Source of the DNA: Platerodrilus igneus
Lineage: Eukaryota > Arthropoda > Insecta > Coleoptera > Lycidae
Direction of reading: 5' to 3'
Length of the DNA: 64,000 nt
Assembly (NCBI GenBank): GCA_036346225.1
Contig: JARFIW010001488.1
Coordinates: 186,001-250,000 of the forward strand
The notes under the pieces were generated by a model. That model made no database searches and was not told the DNA's origin. It was given only the letters and a program-made list of their open reading frames with translations. This document shows positions 50,167-59,429 of the stretch, piece after piece. Made by a program: the position numbers and the translations under genes. How positions within the stretch are numbered: position 1 is the stretch's first letter; every line of letters begins with the position of its first letter.

Positions 50167-50520
50167 CCTAGAAAAAGGGCTGCTTTTTTTGAGAAGACGG
50201 AAATTACGGGGCTCCCAGCAGAGCATGTGGCGCAAGTTCTTTTCCAAGAAAGAAGTAGGGGCTTGGAAGAGAAGAAGAAAGGCGAGGCGGAGGTGCTTTC
50301 GGGCAGAAGATACAGACAAGAAGGAGGACAGCTTCGTTTATTCTGCAGATCGGCTGTGTTTTGGGGAAACCGAGTCAGACTGCGGTCCTCTCCGTGGCTC
50401 AAAGCACATAGAGCAGTTTCGTGTCTATACAGCTCTCCTCCTCTGCAAGGAGAAGAAAGGAGCGCGGGAAAAAGGAAGAATTAGAAATTTAAGAATTCTG
50501 CTTCCGGCCTTGTTTTGACC
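50167..50520. other. 354 bp gap with a doubtful 97-residue frame
   Basis: A plus-strand frame from ATG at 50225 to a stop at 50518 encodes 97 basic residues (MWRKFFSKKEVGAWKRRRKA ...). Its stop is 2 bp before the ATG of the next gene, so both could not use separate promoters in the gap. No homologue or domain was recognised. It may be chance, or a short upstream gene. Confidence 0.25.
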
Positions 50521-51843
50521 ATGGCCGAGCTCAGGGATCGCAAGGATCGGGTTGTGCCACAAGAGCCGCAGTGCAGAGTCTACTCCTTCCAGGACGAGGA
50601 AGACACCTCCATGGAAACCACAAAAAGCCAGCACGGGCTGGAGACCATGCTGCTTCTCGAGGGAGAGAATAAAGAAAACGCAAGCTTCAATCTAGAAGAT
50701 ACTCAGTTCTTATCGGTCGTCGAGAGAGACCCCCCTGGAAAGCAGGAGGACGCGCTTCCAGAGCAGATGCAGCCCCCCAGGACAAGCGACCCAATTGTCT
50801 CGTTTGTGCTCGACGCGTTTACGGATGTGTGCAAAAAGATCGACGATATACACAAAAAGGTGGATGGGGGTGGCGGGGACAGGAGAGGCGGGTGTCTGGA
50901 CACAGCTCTCGCGGAAGACAGGGACGAGGGGGCAAAGCAGGATGGCCGATGGTTTTCTCTTGTGCGCAGGGTCTTCCAGAAGGAGCGCACGGAGGACCTT
51001 GCAGAGTCCATGCAGAGGATGAGTGTGGGCGTAAAGAAGGACCTTGTCAGCAAGGACGTGAAGAAGCTGGGCGCAATCTTGCACGAAATAAAGTCCATCC
51101 TGAAGCCCATCGCAGAGGAGTTTGAGAGAGTTGGCGCTGCGGTGCGCGCGTACCGGGCCAAGATGGGCCAGTACAAAGAGAAGCTGCGGAAGAAAGTTGG
51201 CGAGGTGAATGCATACAAGTCCAAGCTGCATGTAAAAAGAAGGGAGCTGGCGCTGCTGAAGGAGGCGCAGACAAGCAGCAGGCAGGAGGACGTGGTCAGG
51301 AGGCTCTCCACAGCCCTGGCCTCGATTCTGGGAAAGCTGTCTGTCCTCCTGGGCGTGCCCGTGGAGATGGAGAAGCTGCAATTCTCGGGCGAGAAAGACA
51401 TACAGAGGTACACAGACACGTACTTGCTAGTTGAGCAGGGAATACGCTCTCTGGTGAGGGCAAGCTCTGAGGCACGCACAAAGGACCTGCTGGCAAAGGA
51501 GCTTGAGGAGCAGCTGGAGCAGGAAAGAAAGCAAAGACGGAGAGCAGAGCAGGAGCAAAAGAGGATGCAGGAGCAGAGCGAGAGGCAGGAAAAAGAGCTG
51601 GAGAAAAGCAAGGAGTGCATAAACAGACAGAGACTGGTTATCAAGCTGCTTAGAAGCAAGATTCCTTCACAAGGCGCAGGTGAAAAAGACTCTGAGAGAA
51701 GAAGGATAATAGCAGAGCTGGAAAAGACCCTTGCATCACTGAGGAGGAAGATGGAGAGGCTCTCCTCCGAAGAAGAGAGGCGTGCGTGTGCTCGGGAGAT
51801 GTGCGACTGCGAAAGAAGACTCAGGGACTTCCTCGAGCTGTAG
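50521..51843 (+). CDS. Coiled-coil protein, unknown function
   Basis: The 440-residue protein has a disordered N-terminus (about 1-100), then an extended heptad-rich region from about 190 to the end (QYKEKLRKKVGEVNAYKSKL, EQLEQERKQRRRAEQEQKRM). It may be a spindle-pole or cytoskeletal component, but no family was recognised. The segment at about residues 241-282 (RELALLKEAQTSSRQEDVVR and following) is duplicated in inverted orientation in the neighbouring GNA1 gene. Frame intact. The stop is 2 bp from the antisense stop of the duplicated frame. Confidence 0.8.
   Translation: MAELRDRKDRVVPQEPQCRVYSFQDEEDTSMETTKSQHGLETMLLLEGENKENASFNLEDTQFLSVVERDPPGKQEDALPEQMQPPRTSDPIVSFVLDAFTDVCKKIDDIHKKVDGGGGDRRGGCLDTALAEDRDEGAKQDGRWFSLVRRVFQKERTEDLAESMQRMSVGVKKDLVSKDVKKLGAILHEIKSILKPIAEEFERVGAAVRAYRAKMGQYKEKLRKKVGEVNAYKSKLHVKRRELALLKEAQTSSRQEDVVRRLSTALASILGKLSVLLGVPVEMEKLQFSGEKDIQRYTDTYLLVEQGIRSLVRASSEARTKDLLAKELEEQLEQERKQRRRAEQEQKRMQEQSERQEKELEKSKECINRQRLVIKLLRSKIPSQGAGEKDSERRRIIAELEKTLASLRRKMERLSSEEERRACAREMCDCERRLRDFLEL
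51241..51366 (+). repeat. Inverted duplication, copy 1 (inside coiled-coil gene)
   Basis: This segment aligns without gaps to the reverse complement of 51861-51986, at roughly 80% identity by eye. Shared runs include GAGCTGGCGCTGC, AAGGAGGCGCAGACAAGC and TCAGGAGGCTCTCCA. Confidence 0.85.
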
Positions 51844-51845
51844 AT

Positions 51846-52451
51846 TTATTGCTCATCCGGCTCTACGGGCACGCCCGGGAGGACAAACAATTTTCTCAGA
51901 GTGGAGGCTAGGGCTCTGGAGAGCCTCCTGAGCACTTCTTTCTGCCTGCTGCTTGTCTGCGCCTCCTTCGGCAGCGCCAGCTCTTTCCTCTCGATTGTAC
52001 TTGGCCATCTCAACCTCCTTCTTTTCCATTCCGCACCTTACGTAGAACTCCTCGTTTTCGTCGCTGCACGCCAGAATTGTTTTATAGCACCCCGCTCTCT
52101 GCTTATTTCGAGAAGCCGCAGCACAAGGCACTTGCCGACCCCGCCGCCCCGCTCGCCGCTGTCCACCACAACGTCTTCTACGTGTCCCACAGACCCGAGG
52201 CTGTGGATGAACTTCTTTTCTATGAGCAGAGTTCCGCTGCCCACAACTGCGCGCCTCTCCCTGTCTTCCACCACCAGGACAACATACGTATCTCCCTGCT
52301 CCTCGATGTACCGGAACCTCTCCAGAAACACGGCCTCTGCAGGCTTCTCTGCCTGCGTCAGCTGTGCCAGTACCTCGAAAAATCCTTTGTGGTAGTCGGC
52401 GGCCTCGAGCTGCCTGATCACGTACTTGTCAGAGAGCTCTTTCTCCTCCAT
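51846..52451 (-). CDS. GNA1: Glucosamine-6-phosphate N-acetyltransferase GNA1 with acquired tail
   Basis: GNA1 makes GlcNAc-6-phosphate for UDP-GlcNAc, hence chitin and GPI anchors. The GNAT fold is clear: YVIRQLEAADYHKGFFEVLA, VVGSGTLLIEKKFIHSLG, VGHVEDVVVDSGERGGGVGK (acetyl-CoA loop) and, after one missing base near 52095, CYKTILACSDENEEFYVRCG with VEMAKY, where the family normally ends. A tail of about 45 residues follows. In one frame it ends at 51853; in the frame homologous to the coiled-coil gene it reads KELALPKEAQTSSRQKEV and ends at 51846 inside CAATAAAT. The second frame needs a further shift near 51985. Confidence 0.85.
51861..51986 (-). repeat. Inverted duplication, copy 2 (3' end of GNA1)
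   Basis: Reverse-complement partner of 51241-51366, about 495 bp away. The reading frame of copy 1 stays open through copy 2, giving EAQTSSRQKEVLRRLSRALA against EAQTSSRQEDVVRRLSTALA. Confidence 0.85.
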
Positions 52452-52519
52452 GGCAAATTATTTGCAGTAAATAGAGAGGCTTATCTTCAATCAATATTTA
52501 TTTGTCTTGGCGCACGCTT

Positions 52520-54070
52520 CTACAGGGAGGAGGAGCGTGCTGCGGCAACGAGCTTCTGGATCTTCACTTTCTTGGCTGCACAGAGAATGCCTTCTTCGTC
52601 CACCTCGCCAGAAATCCTCTCTGCAGCCCTCCCGTCCCCGGCCAGGCCGTAGATGTGCGCAAGCTCGAGGAGGAACGAGCTGAGCATCGGGCGCATCTGC
52701 TCGTTCTCGCAGGCTCGCGCCCTTATTTCTGCAAGACATCCGTCGCTCTCTATGGCAGACGCAAACTCTCGCATGCTGGCCTCTATCTCGAGATACCTCG
52801 CTGCAAGCGCATACGCCTTCTCAAGCTTCCCCTGCGAGACAAGAAACTGGATGGTCAGGTACCCCAGAAGCACATTTGCCTCGTTGGACTGCACTGCGCG
52901 CAGAAAGCAGTACTCTGCGTTCTCCAGCTTGCCTATCTTTTCGTATATGAGCCCGCATCCCGCGAGGGCGCTGTAGTTGTTTGCCTTCATCTTCAAGGAC
53001 TCGAGAAAAGACTTGATCCCGTCCGTCAGATCGCTGTTTATGATGAGCTCGTGCCCCAGGAGACACAGGACGTAGTAGTCTTTTTTGATGGAAAGGCTCC
53101 GCTCGAAGCACGTAATGGACTTGTCGTGCTCCATCCGGAGGCTGAAGTAGTTCCCAAGAGCAGCCCAGGTGACCGGCGAGCGGGGGTCTATTCCCAAAAG
53201 GTCCCTGCAGAGGATCCCCAGGATTCTTTTCTCCCGCATGTGCCAGAGAATGCTTGAGTAGTAGTGCATTGTGTTTAGGAAGTACTTGTCCCTGCTCCGG
53301 ATCTCCTCGAAGAGAGACGCGGCTGTTGCAACATACCCGGACTCGAAGGTGTAGAGCGCGATGTCGGAGAGAATCGTGATGGGCGTGGAAGGAATTTCCT
53401 TCACGAGGTCGCGAAACTCTCTCCTGTCGACCAGGCTCTTGAGGCGCGCGCTTTTTGCAAAGCTCTGCAAAACCAGAAGGCAGCTCTCGCTCTCTGTCCG
53501 CTGCCCCTTCTTTGGGGCTCTGTGCTGCCCGGCCTCTTCGCTGCTCCGCACCACGTTGTTGCTGTTTTCCTCCTCCTTTTCTGCCCGCCCTGCGCGCCCC
53601 ATGCTCTCGCCCAGGACAAACCTGTTGCTCGTGTAAATAAGCTTGTTTCCCGCGGACTGCGAGTAGTACCTCTGCGCCTGCTCGTATTCTCCGGAGAGAA
53701 GAGCCAGCTCGCCAAGCTTCTCAAGAACCAGCGTCCGCTCGTAATCTACAAAGTACATCTCCTCCAGGGGGCTCTTCTCTCTGTGCACTTCGCACCCCTT
53801 CTTCAGGGCCCGCTCAAGGAGACCCCGCGCGCACTCGTACTCCTTGACCTTCTGGTGGCACAGAGCCAGGTAGTACTTTGCAGTGAAACACTCCTCCTTT
53901 ACAAGATACTTCATGGCCCTCCGGTGCTCCCCGCTCCTCATGAGCAGGTACCCGATCAGAGATGCATACTCCTCCCTCCCCGAGTCGTAGATGCAGAGAG
54001 CTGCATGCACTGCGCTCTCAAAGCTCTCGTATTTGATGCAGTGGAGTATGAACTCCTCGACATCTTCCAT
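52520..54070 (-). CDS. CDC27: Anaphase-promoting complex TPR subunit CDC27/APC3
   Basis: The 516-residue TPR protein has an N-terminal TPR block (GYLLMRSGEHRRAMKYLVKE), a linker, then a second TPR array with the CDC27 signature YYSSILWHMREKRILGILC followed by DPRSPVTWAALGNYFSL, EHDKSITCFERSLSI and LLGHELIINSDLTDGI. CDC27 binds CDC20/CDH1 in the ubiquitin ligase that triggers anaphase. It is shorter than yeast Cdc27 (758 aa), mainly in the linker. The ATG at 54070 fits; the preceding in-frame codons are a hydrophobic leader without homology. Confidence 0.9.
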   Translation of the reverse strand: MEDVEEFILHCIKYESFESAVHAALCIYDSGREEYASLIGYLLMRSGEHRRAMKYLVKEECFTAKYYLALCHQKVKEYECARGLLERALKKGCEVHREKSPLEEMYFVDYERTLVLEKLGELALLSGEYEQAQRYYSQSAGNKLIYTSNRFVLGESMGRAGRAEKEEENSNNVVRSSEEAGQHRAPKKGQRTESESCLLVLQSFAKSARLKSLVDRREFRDLVKEIPSTPITILSDIALYTFESGYVATAASLFEEIRSRDKYFLNTMHYYSSILWHMREKRILGILCRDLLGIDPRSPVTWAALGNYFSLRMEHDKSITCFERSLSIKKDYYVLCLLGHELIINSDLTDGIKSFLESLKMKANNYSALAGCGLIYEKIGKLENAEYCFLRAVQSNEANVLLGYLTIQFLVSQGKLEKAYALAARYLEIEASMREFASAIESDGCLAEIRARACENEQMRPMLSSFLLELAHIYGLAGDGRAAERISGEVDEEGILCAAKKVKIQKLVAAARSSSL

Positions 54071-54104
54071 GAAAACAAATAAAAAAGAGATATAAACCAT
54101 TTGT

Positions 54105-55570
54105 TTACTGGCAGGGCTCCGCGCTAATTAAAGCGCACTCTATAAGCGACTTCACGACGCACGTCTCCTCCATGATGGCCCGCTCTTCTTCCACAAGCTC
54201 GACAAGCGAGGAGAGCCTCCTTCCAAGAAGGCTTGATGGGTCCTGGTATTCGTCTATGTATGCCCGGGCGCTCTCGGAGATGGTCGCTATCCCCACAAGA
54301 GACAGCTGTCCGTCCCCTATCAGATCAAGAGCAATGTCGATGAGCCCTGACACAAGCGCCTCGTCGTTCTCTGAAACCGCCTGGCGCAGCCTCCCAATTG
54401 AGTGCAGGTAGTCGAGAATCGAGACCGCTGCACGCTCGTCTTTGTCCTCCACGGCTGCGCGCAGGGCCTTCCTGTAGAAGAAGTTGTTTACCAGCCCCTC
54501 GTAGTTGTTCCACTCCCTCTTTTCTCTGCGCACGGAAATCGCATTCTGCACAGCTGTTTCAGACTCCATGTTGTACTGCTTCATGGTCTTTGCGCGCTTC
54601 TTACCAGGAAGCTTTTCTGCCTGCTCTGTCTGCCACCCGTCCCTGAGAACCCACACACCTCCGTCCATTGTGCTGAAGAGGTACTGCCTGGACTGTGGGC
54701 GGATGCAGACGTCGAAGGCAAGGATGGGGCTTGGTAGGGAAAAGGAGGAAAGGAGAGAAAGGTTTTCGTTGAACACCTTGAACTTCCCGTCGAAGGAGCA
54801 TGTGAAAAGGAACTCCCTGTAGAGGAGGGAGGTGACTCCCTTTGAGTGGCACGGCTTCTCCACCAAAATTGTCTCGCTCTGCACGTCGTAGATCACTCCC
54901 CGCCCCGAGCCTGTGGCTATGAAGAGCCTGCTTTCAGAAAGGAACGCAAGCCTGGGGGACCCCTCCACCTCAACCTCGCCTGTCTTGACAAGGGAGAAAG
55001 AGTCGCTTTTCTTGCAGGCACTCCCACTCCTCTCTTCGCTCGTTTCGTGTGTGTACGTGTACAGATGGACTTCTCCACTGGACAGGGCAACTGCGACGTG
55101 CCTGCTGTTTCCGCATACGGAGTCCACGTAGTCGCTAAACCCTGTTTCCTGGTAAAATGGATCCGTCTCTGAGAGCGAGTAAACTGTCAGAGAGTCGTTC
55201 CCGCCCAGCGCGAGGAGAGTTCCCGAAAGAAAAGCAAGAGACCGCAGAGGAAACGGGCAGGCTATCTTCCTGAGGACCGCGCCCTTCTTGTCAACCACCC
55301 GCACCCTTCCCTCGCTGCTGGCCACGGCAATCAGCCCGTCCTTCTCTGCCATCATTGCCTTCCTTCGCCCAGCTTGGCAAAGACCTTTTTCTCGTCCTCG
55401 TTCTCGTCCACACTCCTCTTGTACACGTAGTCTCCGTCTCCGTACACGACCGTGTCGTCTCCCACGAACATGGCTCCCAGAGAGTCCTTCGTGTGCGTGC
55501 CCACCCGGATGATCCTCCTGTCGCGCTCTTTGCGCCCTCCGTACTCCTCCACTCTGTAGTTCGGCCGCAT
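54105..55570 (-). CDS. UTP15: SSU-processome WD40 protein UTP15, one frame break
   Basis: A WD40 propeller (about 20-330) is followed by the UTP15 C-terminal helical domain: FFYRKALRAAVEDKDERAAV, SILDYLHSIGRLRQAVSEND and an IATISESARAYIDEY segment. The first 72 residues (MRPNYRVEEYGGRKERDRRI) are in a different frame; one base missing near 55367 restores FAKLGEGKAMMAEKDGLIAV. UTP15 is part of the t-UTP/UtpA complex that starts pre-18S rRNA assembly. About 488 aa, close to yeast (513). Confidence 0.87.
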
Positions 55571-55765
55571 CCCTCTTTGGAAAAAATCAAAATGTAAATG
55601 TGCGGCGCGGCCACTTGCTAGCCGTGCACTATTGGGCTCTTCGCAGAGATGTCAGCTCATCGGCCTGTTTGCTTTGCCAAGTGCGTGCGAAGAAAGGGTG
55701 GTGCTCTGCGGATGGGAGCCGGAGTGCTTGGCGTGCACAAAAAAGATCGGCGCGCATTTTTTTAA
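55571..55765. promoter_or_regulatory. 195 bp divergent promoter region (UTP15/mevalonate kinase)
   Basis: A relatively long divergent gap. It contains an A/T-rich AAAAAATCAAAATGTAAATG near the UTP15 start and CATTTTTTTAA directly before the mevalonate kinase ATG. No coding frame or RNA gene was recognised between them. Confidence 0.4.
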
Positions 55766-56637
55766 ATGCGGCTGCGGGTCAAGGTACCTACGAAGCTTAT
55801 CCTCTTTGGGGAGCACGCAGTCCTGGATGGGGCAAGAGGGATCGCAGTAGCTATTTCTCTGTGGGGGAAGGGGGTCTCTACGATCAACGAGGCCTCGTTC
55901 GCAGAAGTGGGAGACCTGGAGGTCTTTCAGAACGGCGAGAGGCTGTGCCGCATGACAGACGCACCCCCTGGAACAAGTACGCGCATCGATATCCCCTTCG
56001 CCCTGGGCTGCGGCCTGGGATCTAGCGCAGTGCTTTCGATAATTAAGGCCCTCCTTTGGATATGTTATGACGGAAGGGTTCCAGACAAGATGCTGATAAG
56101 CGAGAAGGCCCACCAGGAAGAGAGGAAGCTTTGTCCTCGTGTATCCGGCATAGACCATAGCACCTCAATCGAGGGGGGCGTGATAGCATACACGATTGCA
56201 GGCCCGCGGACAGAGCGGCTGGACACGAGCCTGTTCAGCGACAACAAAATTATCCTTTGGTACAGTGGAATACAGAAAAGCACAAGACGGGAAGTGGAGA
56301 ATGTGAGCAGGATGCATGGAAGAGAAGAAATACTAGGAAAATATCTGGCGTATGCGAGAGGGCATATATTGAGCTGAAGAGGGCGACGCCTTCGCTGCAG
56401 GTAATCCACGGCCTCATGCGCGAGAACCAGGAGCTGCTTTCCCAGCTCGGGCTGTGCCCTGAAGTGATGAGGAGGGAAATTGAGGAGATGCGCAGACTCG
56501 GCGTGGAGGCGAAGATCTCTGGGGCGGGAGGTGGGGGGTACCTCTACTCAATTGTGCCGCGAGACTTCAGGATGAGGAAAGGCTGGTTCGAATGCGATAT
56601 CGACTTCCACGGGCTGGAGTTCGAGCTTAGCAAATAA
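55766..56637 (+). CDS. ERG12: Mevalonate kinase, one frame break
   Basis: This GHMP kinase phosphorylates mevalonate for isoprenoid (dolichol, prenyl) synthesis. Motifs are PTKLILFGEHAVLDGARGIA, the glycine-rich ATP loop LGCGLGSSAVLS, the active-site SGIDHSTSIEGG and the C-terminal KISGAGGGGYLYSIV. A missing base near 56365 separates the halves (joined: KYLAYARAYIELKRATPSLQ). About 290 aa against about 400 in yeast and human, so loops are trimmed while all motifs stay. The start follows TTTTTTTAA. The stop is embedded in AAATAAAA. Confidence 0.9.
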
Positions 56638-56669
56638 AAATGTGCTAGTATATCGACCTGACATAGCTT

Positions 56670-57470
56670 TCAAAGAATGCAAGCGGCCTCCAGGACAGCC
56701 CTGTTTTCACAAGCTGTCTGGAGCGTGGGAATATCCTCAAGCGTGAACAGGTTAATCTTATCTACATCGATGGGGACGCAAATCCTTCCTGTCCGCGGAT
56801 GCACGCAGAAGGGAGACTTGAGGAGGTGCTTCATCTGCTTGCTTACGTTCTTGTCGAGCCGGGGATACAGCTTGTCCACAAGAGCCTCCTCGCTTGCATC
56901 CTCGCCTACATATCCCCGGTACTTCTCGAGGATGTGCACAACCTCCTTGCTGGCGCGCGCGCCCTCGATGTACCTTACCACGCTTGCTCGGTCCTGGTCG
57001 CTAAGGAGGGCAGCGATGCTTCCGGAAACCCAGCAGTGCACGCCTCTGCCCCCCGAAAACACAAACAGTGTCGAGAAGAACCCCAGGTCTTTCTGGAGAA
57101 TGTGCCTAAGCACCTCCACAGCACACTTCAGGAGAGGAAGACACTGGTTGCACATGTCTTTGCTCTCTCCGCAGCACGCTCTCTCGTAGTCCGTGAGGTC
57201 CACATCAAAGACAAGCTCCTTCATGACTGCGCTGTTTTCGCACCCGAGCGCCGGGCGCATCGAGTACACTGCCCCGATATCTACCTTCGAAGGAGCTTCT
57301 CTTGCAAGCTTCTCCCTGAACTCTTCTTCGCTCTGCAGCACCAGGTACCTGACATACGTGTCTCCCGGGAGAATGAATGCGAACTCCCTTGTCTTTGTGT
57401 ACCGCAGCCACTCCAGAATCAGCCTGCAGGGGAAGATCTCTCTGTAAAAGAGAGAAAGCATTTCGCTCAT
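56670..57470 (-). CDS. PRI1: DNA primase small (catalytic) subunit PRI1
   Basis: The 266-residue protein has the primase catalytic acids in KELVFDVDLTDYERACCGE, a zinc-type CCGESKDMCNQC, and the nucleotide-binding SGGRGVHCWVSG, followed by SPFCVHPRTGRICVPID. It makes the RNA primer for polymerase alpha. The family is usually about 400 aa; this one is cut at the C-terminal end but ends cleanly after the core. The ATG at 57470 (MSEMLSLFYREIF) aligns with the family start. It diverges from TRM61 over 24 bp. Confidence 0.93.
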   Translation of the reverse strand: MSEMLSLFYREIFPCRLILEWLRYTKTREFAFILPGDTYVRYLVLQSEEEFREKLAREAPSKVDIGAVYSMRPALGCENSAVMKELVFDVDLTDYERACCGESKDMCNQCLPLLKCAVEVLRHILQKDLGFFSTLFVFSGGRGVHCWVSGSIAALLSDQDRASVVRYIEGARASKEVVHILEKYRGYVGEDASEEALVDKLYPRLDKNVSKQMKHLLKSPFCVHPRTGRICVPIDVDKINLFTLEDIPTLQTACENRAVLEAACIL

Positions 57471-57494
57471 AGCGGGAAGGAAAAAAGCAAAAAT
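57471..57494. promoter_or_regulatory. 24 bp divergent intergenic region (PRI1/TRM61)
   Basis: The two start codons are separated by AGCGGGAAGGAAAAAAGCAA plus AAAT. No room exists for separate upstream promoters outside coding sequence. Confidence 0.6.
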
Positions 57495-58290
57495 ATGCCC
57501 GTGGGATACGGAACAGTTGTGGTCAAGTACTCGCACACGGCTCTCGAAAGGATTCGCCTGGAAAGGGGAGGGCGCACACAAACACGCGTAGGCGTGCTTG
57601 TCCACGACGACGTGGCGCAGAGAGAGTACGGAGAGGCCATCAGAATTGGGAAGGGCGAGGTCACTGTGGTTCCGATGTGCCCGAAGCGGTGGATAGAGAG
57701 CATCCGGTTCAGGACACAGATTCTGTACGGGCAGACGTGGCCATGATCCTCTACATGGCAGAGATACGCGCAGGCCAGACAGTCGTCGAGAGCGGCACAG
57801 GGAGCCTTGGGCTGACGTACGCGCTGAGCAGGACTGTTGGGGAGCATGGAAAGGTTTTTACTTTTGAGGCGAACAGAGAGCGGTGCGAGCTTGCTGCCAG
57901 AGAGATAGAGGAGAGCATGACCAACGTGGAAATCGCGGAAAGGGACGTGGTTGCGCACGGGTTTGGGATGGAGGGGCCTGTAGACGGAGTGGTCCTGGAC
58001 CTCCCTACTCCCAGCACGTGGTGCGGGAGGCAGAGCGCGTGCTTTCGGACAGAGGCGTGCTTGCGGTGTTTATCCCGTGCATCGAGCAGGTGCAATCTGC
58101 GTTGAAGGCCCTTGGGGAATGCAAGGCGTTTGAGACCCCGCGGATGTTTGAGATTCTGGAGATCCCGCACAAGATGAAGTCTCTGAAGATGGGGGAGGGG
58201 CGGATCTACGGAACAGCTCCCGAGAATGTGACGCGCGGGCACACAGGATACATAGTGATGGCCAGGAAGGGCCAGGGTGCCTACTACTAG
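57495..58290 (+). CDS. TRM61: tRNA m1A58 methyltransferase catalytic subunit TRM61/GCD14, two frame breaks
   Basis: TRM61 with TRM6 methylates A58 of tRNA, including initiator tRNA. Visible blocks are a short beta-barrel N-terminus, IRFRTQILY, the SAM-binding VVESGTGSLGLTYALSRTVG, GKVFTFEANRERCELAAREI, DGVVLDLP, then FIPCIEQVQSALKAL and a C-terminal RGHTGYIVMARKG. Single missing bases near 57730 (restoring RTQILYRADVAMILYM) and 58008 (restoring LDLPYSQHVVREAERVL) reconcile the three frames. About 264 aa, close to the family core. Confidence 0.9.
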
Positions 58291-58364
58291 GCGGCGCTGG
58301 GCTCCGGAGCTGCTTCGTGCCGCCGGTTAAGCCCCATCACCAAAGTTTTTATTTTCGGAGCACA

Positions 58365-59386
58365 ATGGAGAATGAGCGCGGCCTCTACGAAATCCTTGGA
58401 GTTGGCAGAACTGCAGCCCAGGTGGAAGTCCAGAGCGCGTTCAGGATGCGCGCAAGAGAACTACATCCAGACAACAGAAACGGGGACGGGCCGAAGTTTG
58501 ATTCCCTGCGGAGGGCGTACGCCATTGTCTCGAATGGCAGGAAGCGCTGGATATACGACAGGTTCGGGAACTCTTCCCTGCCCATCCTCAACGAGGACAG
58601 ATACAATGCATACATCGACTCGTTTCTCTCCAAGAGAACACTTGTCCCCCTCTCTGTCTTTGGGGGAATCATCCTTCTGAACTTCTTCTTCTACCCGCAC
58701 CTTGCAATGGCCAAGGTCCACGGGTACATTTCCCTCTGGATCTATACAGTTCTAGCTGCCTATCTTGCATGGATTTCCATGGCTCTCTCTCCTGTGGCTC
58801 TGCAAGACTTTGGAGATGCGGGGGCAGCAGTAAACGACATAGCCATGCTTAGAAGTGCAGCTGCCTCTCTCACGTTCTCTGCGTCTTCGTCCTTCCTCCA
58901 CTTCTTTTACTTTGACGGACTCATAGGGCCCACAGACCTCTGCCTCCTAGTGGCGGCTGCAGAGGTGTCCAGAATGCTTTTTGTGGGGTACATGGCCTCT
59001 CCAGACGACTATGTGTACCTCTTGCGAGCATACATCAACCGCAGGAGTCTCGCCCGGCTGGGCATGCACCTGACGATCACAGGGCTATTCGTTGCCAAGC
59101 CCGTTCTTGCCCTCGTTTCCCTGTGCCTCTATCTCCCTGTAATGGTTCTCACTGAGAGACCCACATGCTTCTGGGAGTGCTACTCTCGCTTGCCCTATAT
59201 CCGTATGCCTTCGTGCTGGCTCTCATTCTCAACAGAGTCTTTGTTGCACTCACGATGACACTTCTCATCCTTGGACCGGCTCTTGTTTTTGGAGCGGTTC
59301 TGTTTGCCGTGGCGAGGAGACTCCTCCGAAGGAGGCGCTTTTCTCTGGAAGGAAAGCCTCTCCCCTTGCTTCCGTTCTCTCCGTAG
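58365..59386 (+). CDS. Multipass membrane J-domain protein, one frame break
   Basis: The N-terminal J-domain (about 1-65: GLYEILGVGRTAAQVEVQSA, LHPDNR with the HPD triad, AYAIVSNGRKRWIYDRFG) is followed by about seven hydrophobic segments. A frame change near 59160 joins the last two helices (HMLLGVLLSLALYPYAF, TLLILGPALVFGAVL). The J-domain would stimulate an Hsp70 at an ER-type membrane. It is not Sec63, whose J-domain lies between helices and is followed by a Brl domain. Lineage-specific relative of ER J-proteins; about 340 aa. Confidence 0.75.
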
Positions 59387-59429
59387 CTCGGGGGCATTTC
59401 AGAAGAAAGAGACGCTTTTTCTTTCTTTT

